A stretch of DNA of 64,000 nucleotides from Deltaproteobacteria bacterium (GTDB lineage: Bacteria; Myxococcota_A; Polyangia; Polyangiales; Ga0077539). The stretch is from NCBI GenBank assembly GCA_030694465.1, contig JAUXYJ010000002.1, positions 79,817 through 143,816 of the forward strand, in the 5' to 3' direction. Under the pieces are notes generated by a model. That model saw nothing but the letters and a program-made list of their open reading frames with translations, did not search any database and was not told the DNA's origin. The position numbers and the translations under genes were made by a program. How positions within the stretch are numbered: the first letter of the stretch is position 1; every line of letters begins with the position of its first letter. Below, piece by piece: positions 41,448-49,496 of the stretch.

Positions 41448-42902
41448 ATGAGCAAGACGAACCACGGGGCGGCCGGGGCGATGACACGAGCGATGACTGC
41501 GGCCACCCAAACTACGGCGCGCCGCAAGGTGTTGCGCGTTGGGCTAATTGAGGGAGCGGCGATCACCGAAGAGCGCGTGTTTGATGGCCAGCACACGGTG
41601 ACCATCGGCGCGGATTCGGGAGCGACTTTTACCGTCGAATCTAAGCACGACACCGCGAGCGTGGTGCTCTTTCGCCCGCTCCGTGACGGACGCTGGGAGC
41701 TCGTGCTCAACGACTCGCTCTCAGGGCGCGTTCTCTTGGACGGATCACTCCAGACTGTCGAGTCGCTGCGGACGCAAGGGCTGCGCGCGGTGGCCCTCCA
41801 CGACAACACCCGGGGGCGGCTGCTCTTCGAAGGCTGCGCCGTGTTGTTTCAGTTCGTCGACGCGCTGCCAGTGGCACCTCGGTCACAGCTCCCGAGCGCG
41901 ATCAAGCGCAACGCGCTCAGCGACCTCGACTGGACCTACAGCGCGTGCCTCGCGGGCTTTCTTACGCTCGCTTTTAGCGGCATGGGCTACGTCGAGTTTG
42001 GCTACGACCCCATCGCGAGCGAGCTGTTTGATCTTCAGGCCGAGGTGCGCCGAGTTCAGCTCGCTGCGGCCCCGGCGGCAGAGCCTGGGCCCCCACCCGT
42101 AAACAACAACGAGCAGGCCGCAGAGGCTCCCCAGGGGCCCACAGCGCCTGGGCGCACTGCCGCGCGTCGGTATGGCCCTCCGTACCCCTCTGCGGGCCGC
42201 CCAGCGAGCCATTCAGCGAGCACGACCAACACCGCGGCGGTCCAAGCAGAGCGCGCAGCCGACGCCGCCCTGCGTGCCCTTGCAAACAGCAGCGAGTTTC
42301 AGAGCCTCGTCAACGCGACGCAGACCGGGCACGGCTCGGCCCTCGCGCGCATTGCCAATGGACAAGGGCTTATGACCGGAAGCACCGAAGCCCTGCAAAA
42401 TGTCACAGGGATCACCAACAACGAGCGCAACGGAGGCGTCCGTCGCACGGGACTTTTGGCCTCTACGGGCCCCGCTGGGCAGCGGCTCGGCATCAGCGCA
42501 ACCGCGCAGAATCACGGCAACGAAATCGGCACGAGCGACACGCCACGCGAAGAGCGCGTCATCACGACTCGGGTGTCCATGGGCTCGATAGAGACCGACG
42601 TGCCATCGGGACCTGAGATGCCAACGGACGAAATCGCCCGGGTTTTTCGCCAGAATCTCAGCGCCATTCGGAGCTGTTACACCATGGGCCTGCGCAACAA
42701 TCCCTCACTGCAGGGGCGCGTCTCGATTGTGTTCTCTGTGGGCACGAGCGGGCGTGTCCTCGGCGCGGTCGCGGTCAGCGGGCTGACCAATGGCGACGAC
42801 GTGCACCAGTGCATTGGCAACCGTGTGCAACGGTATGTGTTTCCGCAGCTTCGAGAGCGCGTCGAGGTCGGTTTTCCGGTGGTACTGATTCCGGGGCAGT
42901 GA
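41448..42902 (+). CDS. AgmX/PglI C-terminal-domain protein with FHA-like N-terminus
   Basis: 484 aa. N-terminal ~140 residues look like a degenerate FHA or similar beta-sandwich (VTIGADSGATF...LVLNDSLSGRVLLDGSLQTV). A hydrophobic helix at about 168-182 (ACLAGFLTLAFSGMG) gives the anchor, then a long Pro/Ala/Gln linker. The C-terminal ~90 residues (IARVFRQNLSAIRSCYTMGLRNNPSLQGRVSIVFSVGTSGRV...) match the AgmX/PglI C-terminal domain of myxobacterial adventurous-gliding proteins, itself TonB-like. Likely periplasm-spanning. Confidence 0.8.
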   Translation: MSKTNHGAAGAMTRAMTAATQTTARRKVLRVGLIEGAAITEERVFDGQHTVTIGADSGATFTVESKHDTASVVLFRPLRDGRWELVLNDSLSGRVLLDGSLQTVESLRTQGLRAVALHDNTRGRLLFEGCAVLFQFVDALPVAPRSQLPSAIKRNALSDLDWTYSACLAGFLTLAFSGMGYVEFGYDPIASELFDLQAEVRRVQLAAAPAAEPGPPPVNNNEQAAEAPQGPTAPGRTAARRYGPPYPSAGRPASHSASTTNTAAVQAERAADAALRALANSSEFQSLVNATQTGHGSALARIANGQGLMTGSTEALQNVTGITNNERNGGVRRTGLLASTGPAGQRLGISATAQNHGNEIGTSDTPREERVITTRVSMGSIETDVPSGPEMPTDEIARVFRQNLSAIRSCYTMGLRNNPSLQGRVSIVFSVGTSGRVLGAVAVSGLTNGDDVHQCIGNRVQRYVFPQLRERVEVGFPVVLIPGQ

Positions 42903-42925
42903 GGGCCGGGGTTAGGGCGTGTACG

Positions 42926-44026
42926 ATGCGCCGCAACGCACCCATGAAGATTGACTACCGCGACTGGCGACAAGACCCGGACACCTGGGCGCTCACCCTG
43001 GGCGTCTCGCGCACAGCGATTGATCTCTATCTCGACTGCGACGTGATCGACCTGCACATCGAGCCCTTCTTGTGGCACCGATTGGTCGGGTACGACATGT
43101 TCGCCCGGCACGGATCGGGGCTCTTTAACGGGGGATTTTACTCACAGACTGACCTTCCACGGATCCGTGAAGCGCAGATCACCGGCGCGACCTGGGTGAT
43201 CACAACGAACCCCGCGCGCACTGCAGAGGGCCGCGCAGAGACGTTTACGCGCAACCTCGATGAGCTCGTCGGAGAGCTCTCACGCGTGCCCGACGAGGTC
43301 GCGGTTGTGCGCAACACGCGAGAGTACCGAGCGGCGCGCGCGCGAGGAGTGCACGGAGCGTTCTTGGGGATCCAGGGAGGCAACGCGCTGGATCACTCAC
43401 TCGATGCGCTCGACCGTCTGCGCGACGACCTGATCTTGCGGATCACGCTGGTCCATCTCACGTCCTCGAGGCTCGGCGTGACCAACTCGCCTGCGTCGAT
43501 TCTAGCTGGAGATAACCTAGGTCTTAGTGATTTTGGCCGAGACTACGTGCGCAGACTTAACGAAAAGAAGGTCTTCGTCGATCTCGCACACATCGCCCGC
43601 AAGGCCTTCTTCGATGCGCTCGAAGTGCATGACAAATCGCAGCCCGTGTTGGTCACCCATACGGGCGTCACGGGGGTGACTCCGCACTGGCGCAATGTCG
43701 ACGACGAGCAGATCCGCGCGGTCGCAGACCTGGGCGGAGTGGTCGGAGTGATGTACCAGAGCTCGTTCTTGGGAGATCCCACTTGGCGAGGCCAAAGGCT
43801 GTCCATTGTGCGTCACCTTGAGCACATCGCGAACGTCGCGGGTGACGACGTTCCCGCGCTTGGGAGCGACTGGGATGGGATGATCGTGACCCCACGAGAC
43901 ATGCCCACATGTCTTGAGCTTCCCCGGCTCGTGCAGACCATGCTTGATCGCGAATGGACCCACAGCAGGATCCGCAAGGTGCTGGGCGCGAACTTCTTAA
44001 ACACAGTCGAGCGGCTGCGAGGCTGA
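42926..44026 (+). CDS. membrane dipeptidase-like protein (peptidase M19) with altered metal ligands
   Basis: 366 aa TIM-barrel of the renal-dipeptidase family. Recognisable pieces: DLHIEPF at residues 42-48 in the place of the usual H-x-D pair (His44 kept, Asp replaced by Glu46), GIQGGNAL where family members have the bridging Glu in G(I/V)EGG (here Gln150), DLAHIA (His222) and VTHTG (His245). The C-terminal LGSDWDGMI is typical. Bridging Glu to Gln is unexpected and may abolish dipeptidase activity or shift substrate. An ATG at 42944 is an alternative start; AGGGCG precedes the ATG at 42926. Confidence 0.8.
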   Translation: MRRNAPMKIDYRDWRQDPDTWALTLGVSRTAIDLYLDCDVIDLHIEPFLWHRLVGYDMFARHGSGLFNGGFYSQTDLPRIREAQITGATWVITTNPARTAEGRAETFTRNLDELVGELSRVPDEVAVVRNTREYRAARARGVHGAFLGIQGGNALDHSLDALDRLRDDLILRITLVHLTSSRLGVTNSPASILAGDNLGLSDFGRDYVRRLNEKKVFVDLAHIARKAFFDALEVHDKSQPVLVTHTGVTGVTPHWRNVDDEQIRAVADLGGVVGVMYQSSFLGDPTWRGQRLSIVRHLEHIANVAGDDVPALGSDWDGMIVTPRDMPTCLELPRLVQTMLDREWTHSRIRKVLGANFLNTVERLRG

Positions 44027-44043
44027 GCGCATCTGCAGTCGAG

Positions 44044-45504
44044 TCAGGCCGTAAGAGCGGCGGGCTGTGTGACGCGTTCGACCAGTGATTTGTATAGCGA
44101 TTCGTACTGTCGTGCGCAGCGATCCCATGAGAGGTCACGGCGCATCGCGCGGTGACGGACCCGCGCGAGCTGGTCTTTGCGTCGAAACGCAGCGAGGGCG
44201 CGACCGATGGCACCGAAGAGCTCGTCGGGGTCGGGGTTTGAGAAGAGAAACCCTGTGCCACTGTCGAGCTTAGGGTCGCAATCGACGACGGCGTCTCGGA
44301 CGGCGCCCGAGGCGCGCGCTACGGGGATGGTGCCGTAGCGCATCGCGTAGAGGTGCGCGCTTGCGCCTGGTTCGCGACGTGCGGGAGCGATCCAGAAGTC
44401 AGCGCCGGCGAGCACTTTGTGAAAGAACGCTTCGCTGTAAGTCCTGCGAAATGACACACGATCTGGAAATCTCTTCGCCAGGGCTTCAAACGACTCGACG
44501 AGGCTCGCGTCGCCGTCGCCTGCGAGAACCCAGCGCGCGTCGTTGCGAATGATCCGCGCGGCGCATGCGGCGAGGAGATCCATTCCGCGGGCAGCATCGA
44601 TGGGGCCTACATACGCAAAGACGGGCGGCTCGGGGCGCGCAGGGAGCCCTGCCTGCTCGGCGAGGTCTGCGCGACATGCTTCGCGAGGGAGTGTCCCTTC
44701 GGCGTCGAAACGCGCGATCAAGTGCGGATCGGTCGCGGGGTTGTAGACGCTAAAATCTACGCCGTGCAGTACGCCCAACACGTCCTTGCCGCGGTGGGCG
44801 AAGACGCCTTCGAGGCCGCGGCCGGACTCGGGCTGCAACAGCTCACGCGCATACGTGGGCGAAGGGACGGTGACCTTGTCGGCCTTGAGGACACCGTGCT
44901 TTAGCCAGCAAACTTTGCCGTAAAACTCGAGTTCGTCCGGCGAAAAGAGCCGCTCGGGAACGTTGATCTCACGCAGCGTGCTCCGGTCAAACAGGCCGCG
45001 CGACTCGGCGTCATACGCGGTGAGGACGGTGCGAATGGAGCGCAGCGAGGCGTCTTTCTCTTGGGCGAGCGAGAGAAAAAGCGGGACCAACGCGGCAGCC
45101 CAGTCGTGCGCATGCACGATGTCGGGCCGCTCGGGTTGAGACTGAATCAGCGCGATCGCGCCTTTGGCGAGCACGGCGAATCTCTTGTGATCGTCGGCGT
45201 GACCGTAGGGTGTTGAACGATCGGTAATTCCTGGAAGATTCAAGAGCGTGACGGTGACGCCGGACGCGAGACGTGCCTCGTAGCGCTCGATCTCGACGCG
45301 CTGCTGCCCGAGCTCGATCGAGAGGGTGCTGAGGCGTTTGGCCAGCGGAATCCCGGCTGATTCTGGAGATCCGTGGAGCAGCGTCACCACATGAACTCGG
45401 TGTCCGAGAGAGCGCAGCGCCTTGGGCAAAGAGGCGCTCACATCGGCAACGGACGATGTGCGAACGAAGGGGGCGACCTCCGGCGAAACAAAAAGAATCT
45501 CCAT
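44044..45504 (-). CDS. glycogen/starch-synthase-like glycosyltransferase (GT5)
   Basis: 486 aa, two-Rossmann GT-B fold as in GlgA. N-terminal MEILFVSPEVAPF is standard. The conserved K-T-G-G-L sugar-nucleotide loop is replaced by R15-T-S-S-V19. The C-terminal acceptor/nucleotide region reads RREPGASAHLYAMRYGTIPV, whereas GlgA has RFEPCG...; the following GTGFLF is kept. Therefore the donor may differ from ADP-glucose, or activity may be lost. The ATG at 45504 is chosen over one at 45588 because the sequence begins with the family's first strand there. Polysaccharide synthesis is the likely field. Confidence 0.75.
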   Translation of the reverse strand: MEILFVSPEVAPFVRTSSVADVSASLPKALRSLGHRVHVVTLLHGSPESAGIPLAKRLSTLSIELGQQRVEIERYEARLASGVTVTLLNLPGITDRSTPYGHADDHKRFAVLAKGAIALIQSQPERPDIVHAHDWAAALVPLFLSLAQEKDASLRSIRTVLTAYDAESRGLFDRSTLREINVPERLFSPDELEFYGKVCWLKHGVLKADKVTVPSPTYARELLQPESGRGLEGVFAHRGKDVLGVLHGVDFSVYNPATDPHLIARFDAEGTLPREACRADLAEQAGLPARPEPPVFAYVGPIDAARGMDLLAACAARIIRNDARWVLAGDGDASLVESFEALAKRFPDRVSFRRTYSEAFFHKVLAGADFWIAPARREPGASAHLYAMRYGTIPVARASGAVRDAVVDCDPKLDSGTGFLFSNPDPDELFGAIGRALAAFRRKDQLARVRHRAMRRDLSWDRCARQYESLYKSLVERVTQPAALTA

Positions 45505-45822
45505 AGTTGAACGCGCGGAGACTGCACCCGATAGGCACCTAAACGCAACGTTGCGACGCGGACTGAGCGCAGGTTGTCGTGGCTTCAACGAATGTGACTA
45601 CCGATGCGCGGCGAATTGTCGAAATGCTTGGTACGATCACAGCTTCGTGCGCACGTCGCGCGCTCAGCTGGCACAGCCACTTGTAGGCCCCTGCTGCCTG
45701 CCGTTCGGTTCAGAGCGAGCGGTCGCGCAGCGCGGCTTGTGTTGAGCACGCAGAGCACCGTGGGCGCTCGATATTTTTCAATTTGCGCGCATCATTTTTA
45801 GAACGAAAGGCTTACTTCAACC
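45505..45822. other. 318-base divergent intergenic region
   Basis: Lies between the GT5 gene (minus) and the TSP3/VWA lipoprotein (plus). No open frame of interest. The 60 bases before the plus gene are AT-richer than the surroundings (…gatatttttcaatttgc…catttttagaacg…), likely its promoter. I see no repeat or riboswitch. Confidence 0.6.
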
Positions 45823-48222
45823 ATGCTCCGACAATGGCGACTGTTGATCTTGAGCGGTGCACTGTTGAGTGCATTGCAATGTGGACCGACGCGTGTAGAT
45901 CCACCCGGAACTGACGGCGGCGGCGGTGGATCAGACGCTGCGTCTGGAGATGGTGCGGCGGCGACCTGTGGTCTTGACCAGGACAACGACGGCATCCCGG
46001 ACATGTACGAAGGCCTCGGCGACCCCGACGGCGACGGCATCCCGAATCTTCGCGACGACGACTCAGACGGCGACGGGCGCTCGGATCGACTCGAGGCGAA
46101 CCCCTCAGGGGCCTACGATTGTCGACAGCGCCCCGCGGACTCCGATCGCGATGGCATGCCCGACGCGTACGACACGGACTCGGACAACAACGGGATCCTT
46201 GACCAGGTCGAGTTTCAGGGCTTCGGCGAGGCGCCTGAAGGGGGTTGGGCAACCAATCCCGTGGACGTCGATCGTGACGGCACGCCGGACTATGCGGACC
46301 TTGACGATGACCAAGACGGCATCCCAGATTTGGCCGAAATCGGCACGGATCCGTCGATGCCGCCAGACACGGATGGCGATGGCCGGCCTGACTGGCGCGA
46401 CACCGACAGCGACAACGACACGATCTCTGATCGCCTCGAGACCACTGCGGACAGCGACAACGACGGAACGCCAAACTTTCGTGATCTGGACAGCGACAAC
46501 GACGGAACGCCCGATCGCGTAGAGGCTCTCCCCGAGCCCGCGATGGGCGCTCGGACCAACATCGAGGACCCGCCGTTTGAGTGTCCCACGGAGGTTAACC
46601 CAGCGGATCTGAACGTCATCGCGCTGGACGGCCGCCCCAACTTCGTCGACGGCGACAGCGACAACGACGGGCTTGGCGACCGAGAAGAGCGCCTGATCGG
46701 CAGCGATATTTGCAGACCAGACAGCGACAACGACGGGCAACTAGACGTCGTTGAGAACGCTTATTGCCAGCAAAATCGCAGGACCGGATGCGCAACCGAT
46801 GGCATGCCCTCTGTGCGCATGCAGGACTACTATCTCATCTTGCCGTTTGGCGGACCGCCGGTGAATCGCGAGCTTGAGTTCGGAACCAACATCCGTGTTG
46901 CGGACGTGTTCTTCATCTTTGACACGACTGGCTCGATGTCCTCGGTGCAGCAAGCAGTCGCGAACACCATCTCGGCCCCCATGGTGGGCTTGGTGGACTC
47001 GATCCGTCGCATCATCCCGGACTCGTGGTTCGGCGTGGGCCACTACGACGACTTTCCGACGGGTGGATTTGGCGGTGGAAGCGACCGCGCCATTCACCCC
47101 TTGTGCACCACCACCTCGCCTTTTGCTCCGGCTGAGTGCGTCGCTGGGACACGTCAGCATGGCATCACGATGACCAACCCCACCGCGATGGTGGGCGCGA
47201 TGTCAGGTGCAGAGATCGTGCAGTCTGTCGCACGCGCGATCCCCGCAGGCGGTGGCGCAGACGGCCCAGAGAGCCAAGTCGAAGCGCTCTACCAAATCGT
47301 GACCAACGACGGTCTCTTTGATCGCGCGGCCCCCGCGGCGTGCGGCAGCGTGGCCACGATTGGACGCGCACCGTGCTGGGTAAAACCGACGACGTGTGGC
47401 GAAGGGACCTGGGGATTTCCGTGCTTCAGGACTGGCGCACTTGCCATCGCGGTGCACTACACCGACGTACCGTTTCACAACGGCGCGCGCGACGAGTCGC
47501 CTCCGAGCATGACCTACTACAGCCCGTACTCGGGCATCACGCCGGCGCCGCACAACTTTGACCAAATGGTCGCAGCATTTCAGCGACGGAGTGCCCGACA
47601 GGTCAACATCAACGCGTCGAGCTCTGTGTGTGTCGGCCGCGTGTATACCAACCACTCGACCAACAACCCTGGACCGTGCTTTGACATGCGCTTGGCCGCA
47701 GAGGGCACGGGCTCGGTCGATGTTGATGGCGTCCCGTTGGTCTACGATCTCCCGCGCAACGCGGGCTCAGGCGCCCCGCCCCTCGAGCTGATCAACGTGG
47801 TGACCGAGGCGATCAACACCCTCGCCACGCGCGTGCCGCTGGACATCACGACGGCGCTCCGCAACGACCCGATGAACCCACGCATGTTCGACGCGACGCG
47901 CTTTGTGCAGCGACGTGTTCCGTCGTGCCAGGTCCCGCCGATCAACAGCGATTGCTGGGATCCGCCCACCGGCGTCACGCGCCGCGCAGCGGTCGCACGC
48001 ACAGACCTCAGCACCTTCTACCGCGTAGTCCCTGGCACCCGCGTGCGCTTCACGATCTCGTTTCAAAACGACGTGTACGAGGGTGATTGCCGCGAGTCGA
48101 CGCTGTTTCATGCCTTCATCGACGTGCTCGGTGACGGCGTGACGCGCTTGGACACACGTGAAGTGTTTGTGGTTGTCCCCGCTGCGCCCGCCAACTCTGA
48201 GCGCTGCGGCGGCGCAGGCTGA
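45823..48222 (+). CDS. surface lipoprotein with TSP3 repeats and VWA-type domain
   Basis: 799 aa. Signal peptide with SALQC (Cys20). Residues ~50-320 carry about ten thrombospondin type-3 calcium-binding repeats (D-x-D-x-D-G-x-x-D, e.g. [36 protein letters not shown]). Next, a von Willebrand A domain whose metal site reads FDTTGSMSS (DxTGS instead of DxSxS), then Cys-rich and beta parts. Calcium-dependent surface adhesion or predation is a plausible role but is inference. Minus-strand frames across the Asp codons are artefacts. Confidence 0.82.
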   Translation: MLRQWRLLILSGALLSALQCGPTRVDPPGTDGGGGGSDAASGDGAAATCGLDQDNDGIPDMYEGLGDPDGDGIPNLRDDDSDGDGRSDRLEANPSGAYDCRQRPADSDRDGMPDAYDTDSDNNGILDQVEFQGFGEAPEGGWATNPVDVDRDGTPDYADLDDDQDGIPDLAEIGTDPSMPPDTDGDGRPDWRDTDSDNDTISDRLETTADSDNDGTPNFRDLDSDNDGTPDRVEALPEPAMGARTNIEDPPFECPTEVNPADLNVIALDGRPNFVDGDSDNDGLGDREERLIGSDICRPDSDNDGQLDVVENAYCQQNRRTGCATDGMPSVRMQDYYLILPFGGPPVNRELEFGTNIRVADVFFIFDTTGSMSSVQQAVANTISAPMVGLVDSIRRIIPDSWFGVGHYDDFPTGGFGGGSDRAIHPLCTTTSPFAPAECVAGTRQHGITMTNPTAMVGAMSGAEIVQSVARAIPAGGGADGPESQVEALYQIVTNDGLFDRAAPAACGSVATIGRAPCWVKPTTCGEGTWGFPCFRTGALAIAVHYTDVPFHNGARDESPPSMTYYSPYSGITPAPHNFDQMVAAFQRRSARQVNINASSSVCVGRVYTNHSTNNPGPCFDMRLAAEGTGSVDVDGVPLVYDLPRNAGSGAPPLELINVVTEAINTLATRVPLDITTALRNDPMNPRMFDATRFVQRRVPSCQVPPINSDCWDPPTGVTRRAAVARTDLSTFYRVVPGTRVRFTISFQNDVYEGDCRESTLFHAFIDVLGDGVTRLDTREVFVVVPAAPANSERCGGAG

Positions 48223-48254
48223 TCCTCGGGGTTCACACGGTCACTTGAGCGCGG

Positions 48255-49466
48255 TTAGCGCCCTGTGCGTGTGAGCACGATCTTGACCACCTCGGGGGGG
48301 GCATTGAATCGAATCGGGGGACCCGTAAATCCGAGCCCGTTGGACACAAACAGCGTGCTCGCTTGCGCGTGGTAGAGCCCAGAGCAGTAGCCAAGCACTG
48401 GCTCCATCATGCCCGCGATGTTGAGCTGCCCGCCGTGCGTGTGCCCAGACAACTGCGCGTCGACCCTGCCTTTTGCCTGCTCAAATACCTTTGGGTTGTG
48501 TGCCAAGAGCACCGTGGGTGAGCCTCGCTCGATCCCGTCGAGCGCTGCGTCCAGGTTAACTCCGCGATCGGCAAACCATCGCGCGGCCATCAGCTCATCG
48601 ACGCCAGCGAGGACAATGCCCCCCGCATCGCGTGCACGTAACCGTGTGTTTTCGTTGACCAATGTGCGAATACCGGCGCGTCGTAGGCCGTGCAGGACCT
48701 CAAGATGTCCGGTGTAATAGTCATGGTTTCCTAAGATCGCGAAGACCCCGTCGCGCGCGTGAAGCTGCGCGAACAGTCGCATGGCCTCGGGGATGTGTCG
48801 CACGTCAGAGTCCAGCAAATCGCCAGTCAAAACGATGCTGTCTGTCCGCAGTGATTGGGTCTTCTCGATCACGGACGCGAAGTCACGGACGCCCGTAAAC
48901 ATCCCCACATGAATGTCCGTGAGCTGCGCGATGGCGTAGCCCTCAAGCGTCCTGGGTAGATTGGGGATCGCGAGGACCACTTCACGCACACGAAAATCGC
49001 TGCGGCCCTTGAGTAGGCCGTAGCCCACAAAGACGCTCGCGGTGCTGAGCGTCGCCACGTCCATCGCCCGCGCGATCACTTCGCGTCGGTCGAGCGTCTC
49101 TTCGCGTGAAGGTGACGGCTCGAACTCGGTTTCTATTTGAGATTTTGCAGTCAGATCGTGGATTTTCCAGACGACCGCGGAGAGCACTCGGAGCCCCGAC
49201 GCGACGAACGCAGCCATCCAGAGCGCCAACGCGAGCGAGCGCTCGAAGCTCACCAGCCACCGATACGCGCCACCGCCCGCAGGAGCCCGACCGCGTGCCA
49301 CAACTTCGAGCCCAAGGGAGAAGCTAGTGAGGGCCGCGCCAAGCAACCAACGACGGCGACGGCCTTGCGCTCCGGCCCACCAACGATGGACGCTCGGCGC
49401 GAGGGTGACGACACTAAACATCGTCAGTACGCCGGTCGTAATGTAGAAGGCGCTACTGCGAATCAT
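48255..49466 (-). CDS. metallophosphoesterase with N-terminal transmembrane helices
   Basis: 403 aa. Four hydrophobic helices at the N-terminus (about 5-125) and a calcineurin-like phosphoesterase domain from ~175: AQLTDIHVG (D-x-H), LTGDLLDSDV (GD), LGNHDYYTG (GNHD), and GHTHGGQL at the end. Metal ligands are all present. The architecture is like YkuE/YaeI-type enzymes that act on UDP-2,3-diacylglucosamine or phospholipid-like substrates. The active site would face the cytoplasm or periplasm depending on topology, not determined here. Confidence 0.87.
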   Translation of the reverse strand: MIRSSAFYITTGVLTMFSVVTLAPSVHRWWAGAQGRRRRWLLGAALTSFSLGLEVVARGRAPAGGGAYRWLVSFERSLALALWMAAFVASGLRVLSAVVWKIHDLTAKSQIETEFEPSPSREETLDRREVIARAMDVATLSTASVFVGYGLLKGRSDFRVREVVLAIPNLPRTLEGYAIAQLTDIHVGMFTGVRDFASVIEKTQSLRTDSIVLTGDLLDSDVRHIPEAMRLFAQLHARDGVFAILGNHDYYTGHLEVLHGLRRAGIRTLVNENTRLRARDAGGIVLAGVDELMAARWFADRGVNLDAALDGIERGSPTVLLAHNPKVFEQAKGRVDAQLSGHTHGGQLNIAGMMEPVLGYCSGLYHAQASTLFVSNGLGFTGPPIRFNAPPEVVKIVLTRTGR

Positions 49467-49496
49467 CTGTGTTTTTGCTCACTCTACGCCGGTCGC

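Noticed and set aside
46105..46740. 211-residue Val-rich minus-strand frame
   Set aside because: Shadow of the Asp/Gly codons of the thrombospondin type-3 repeats.
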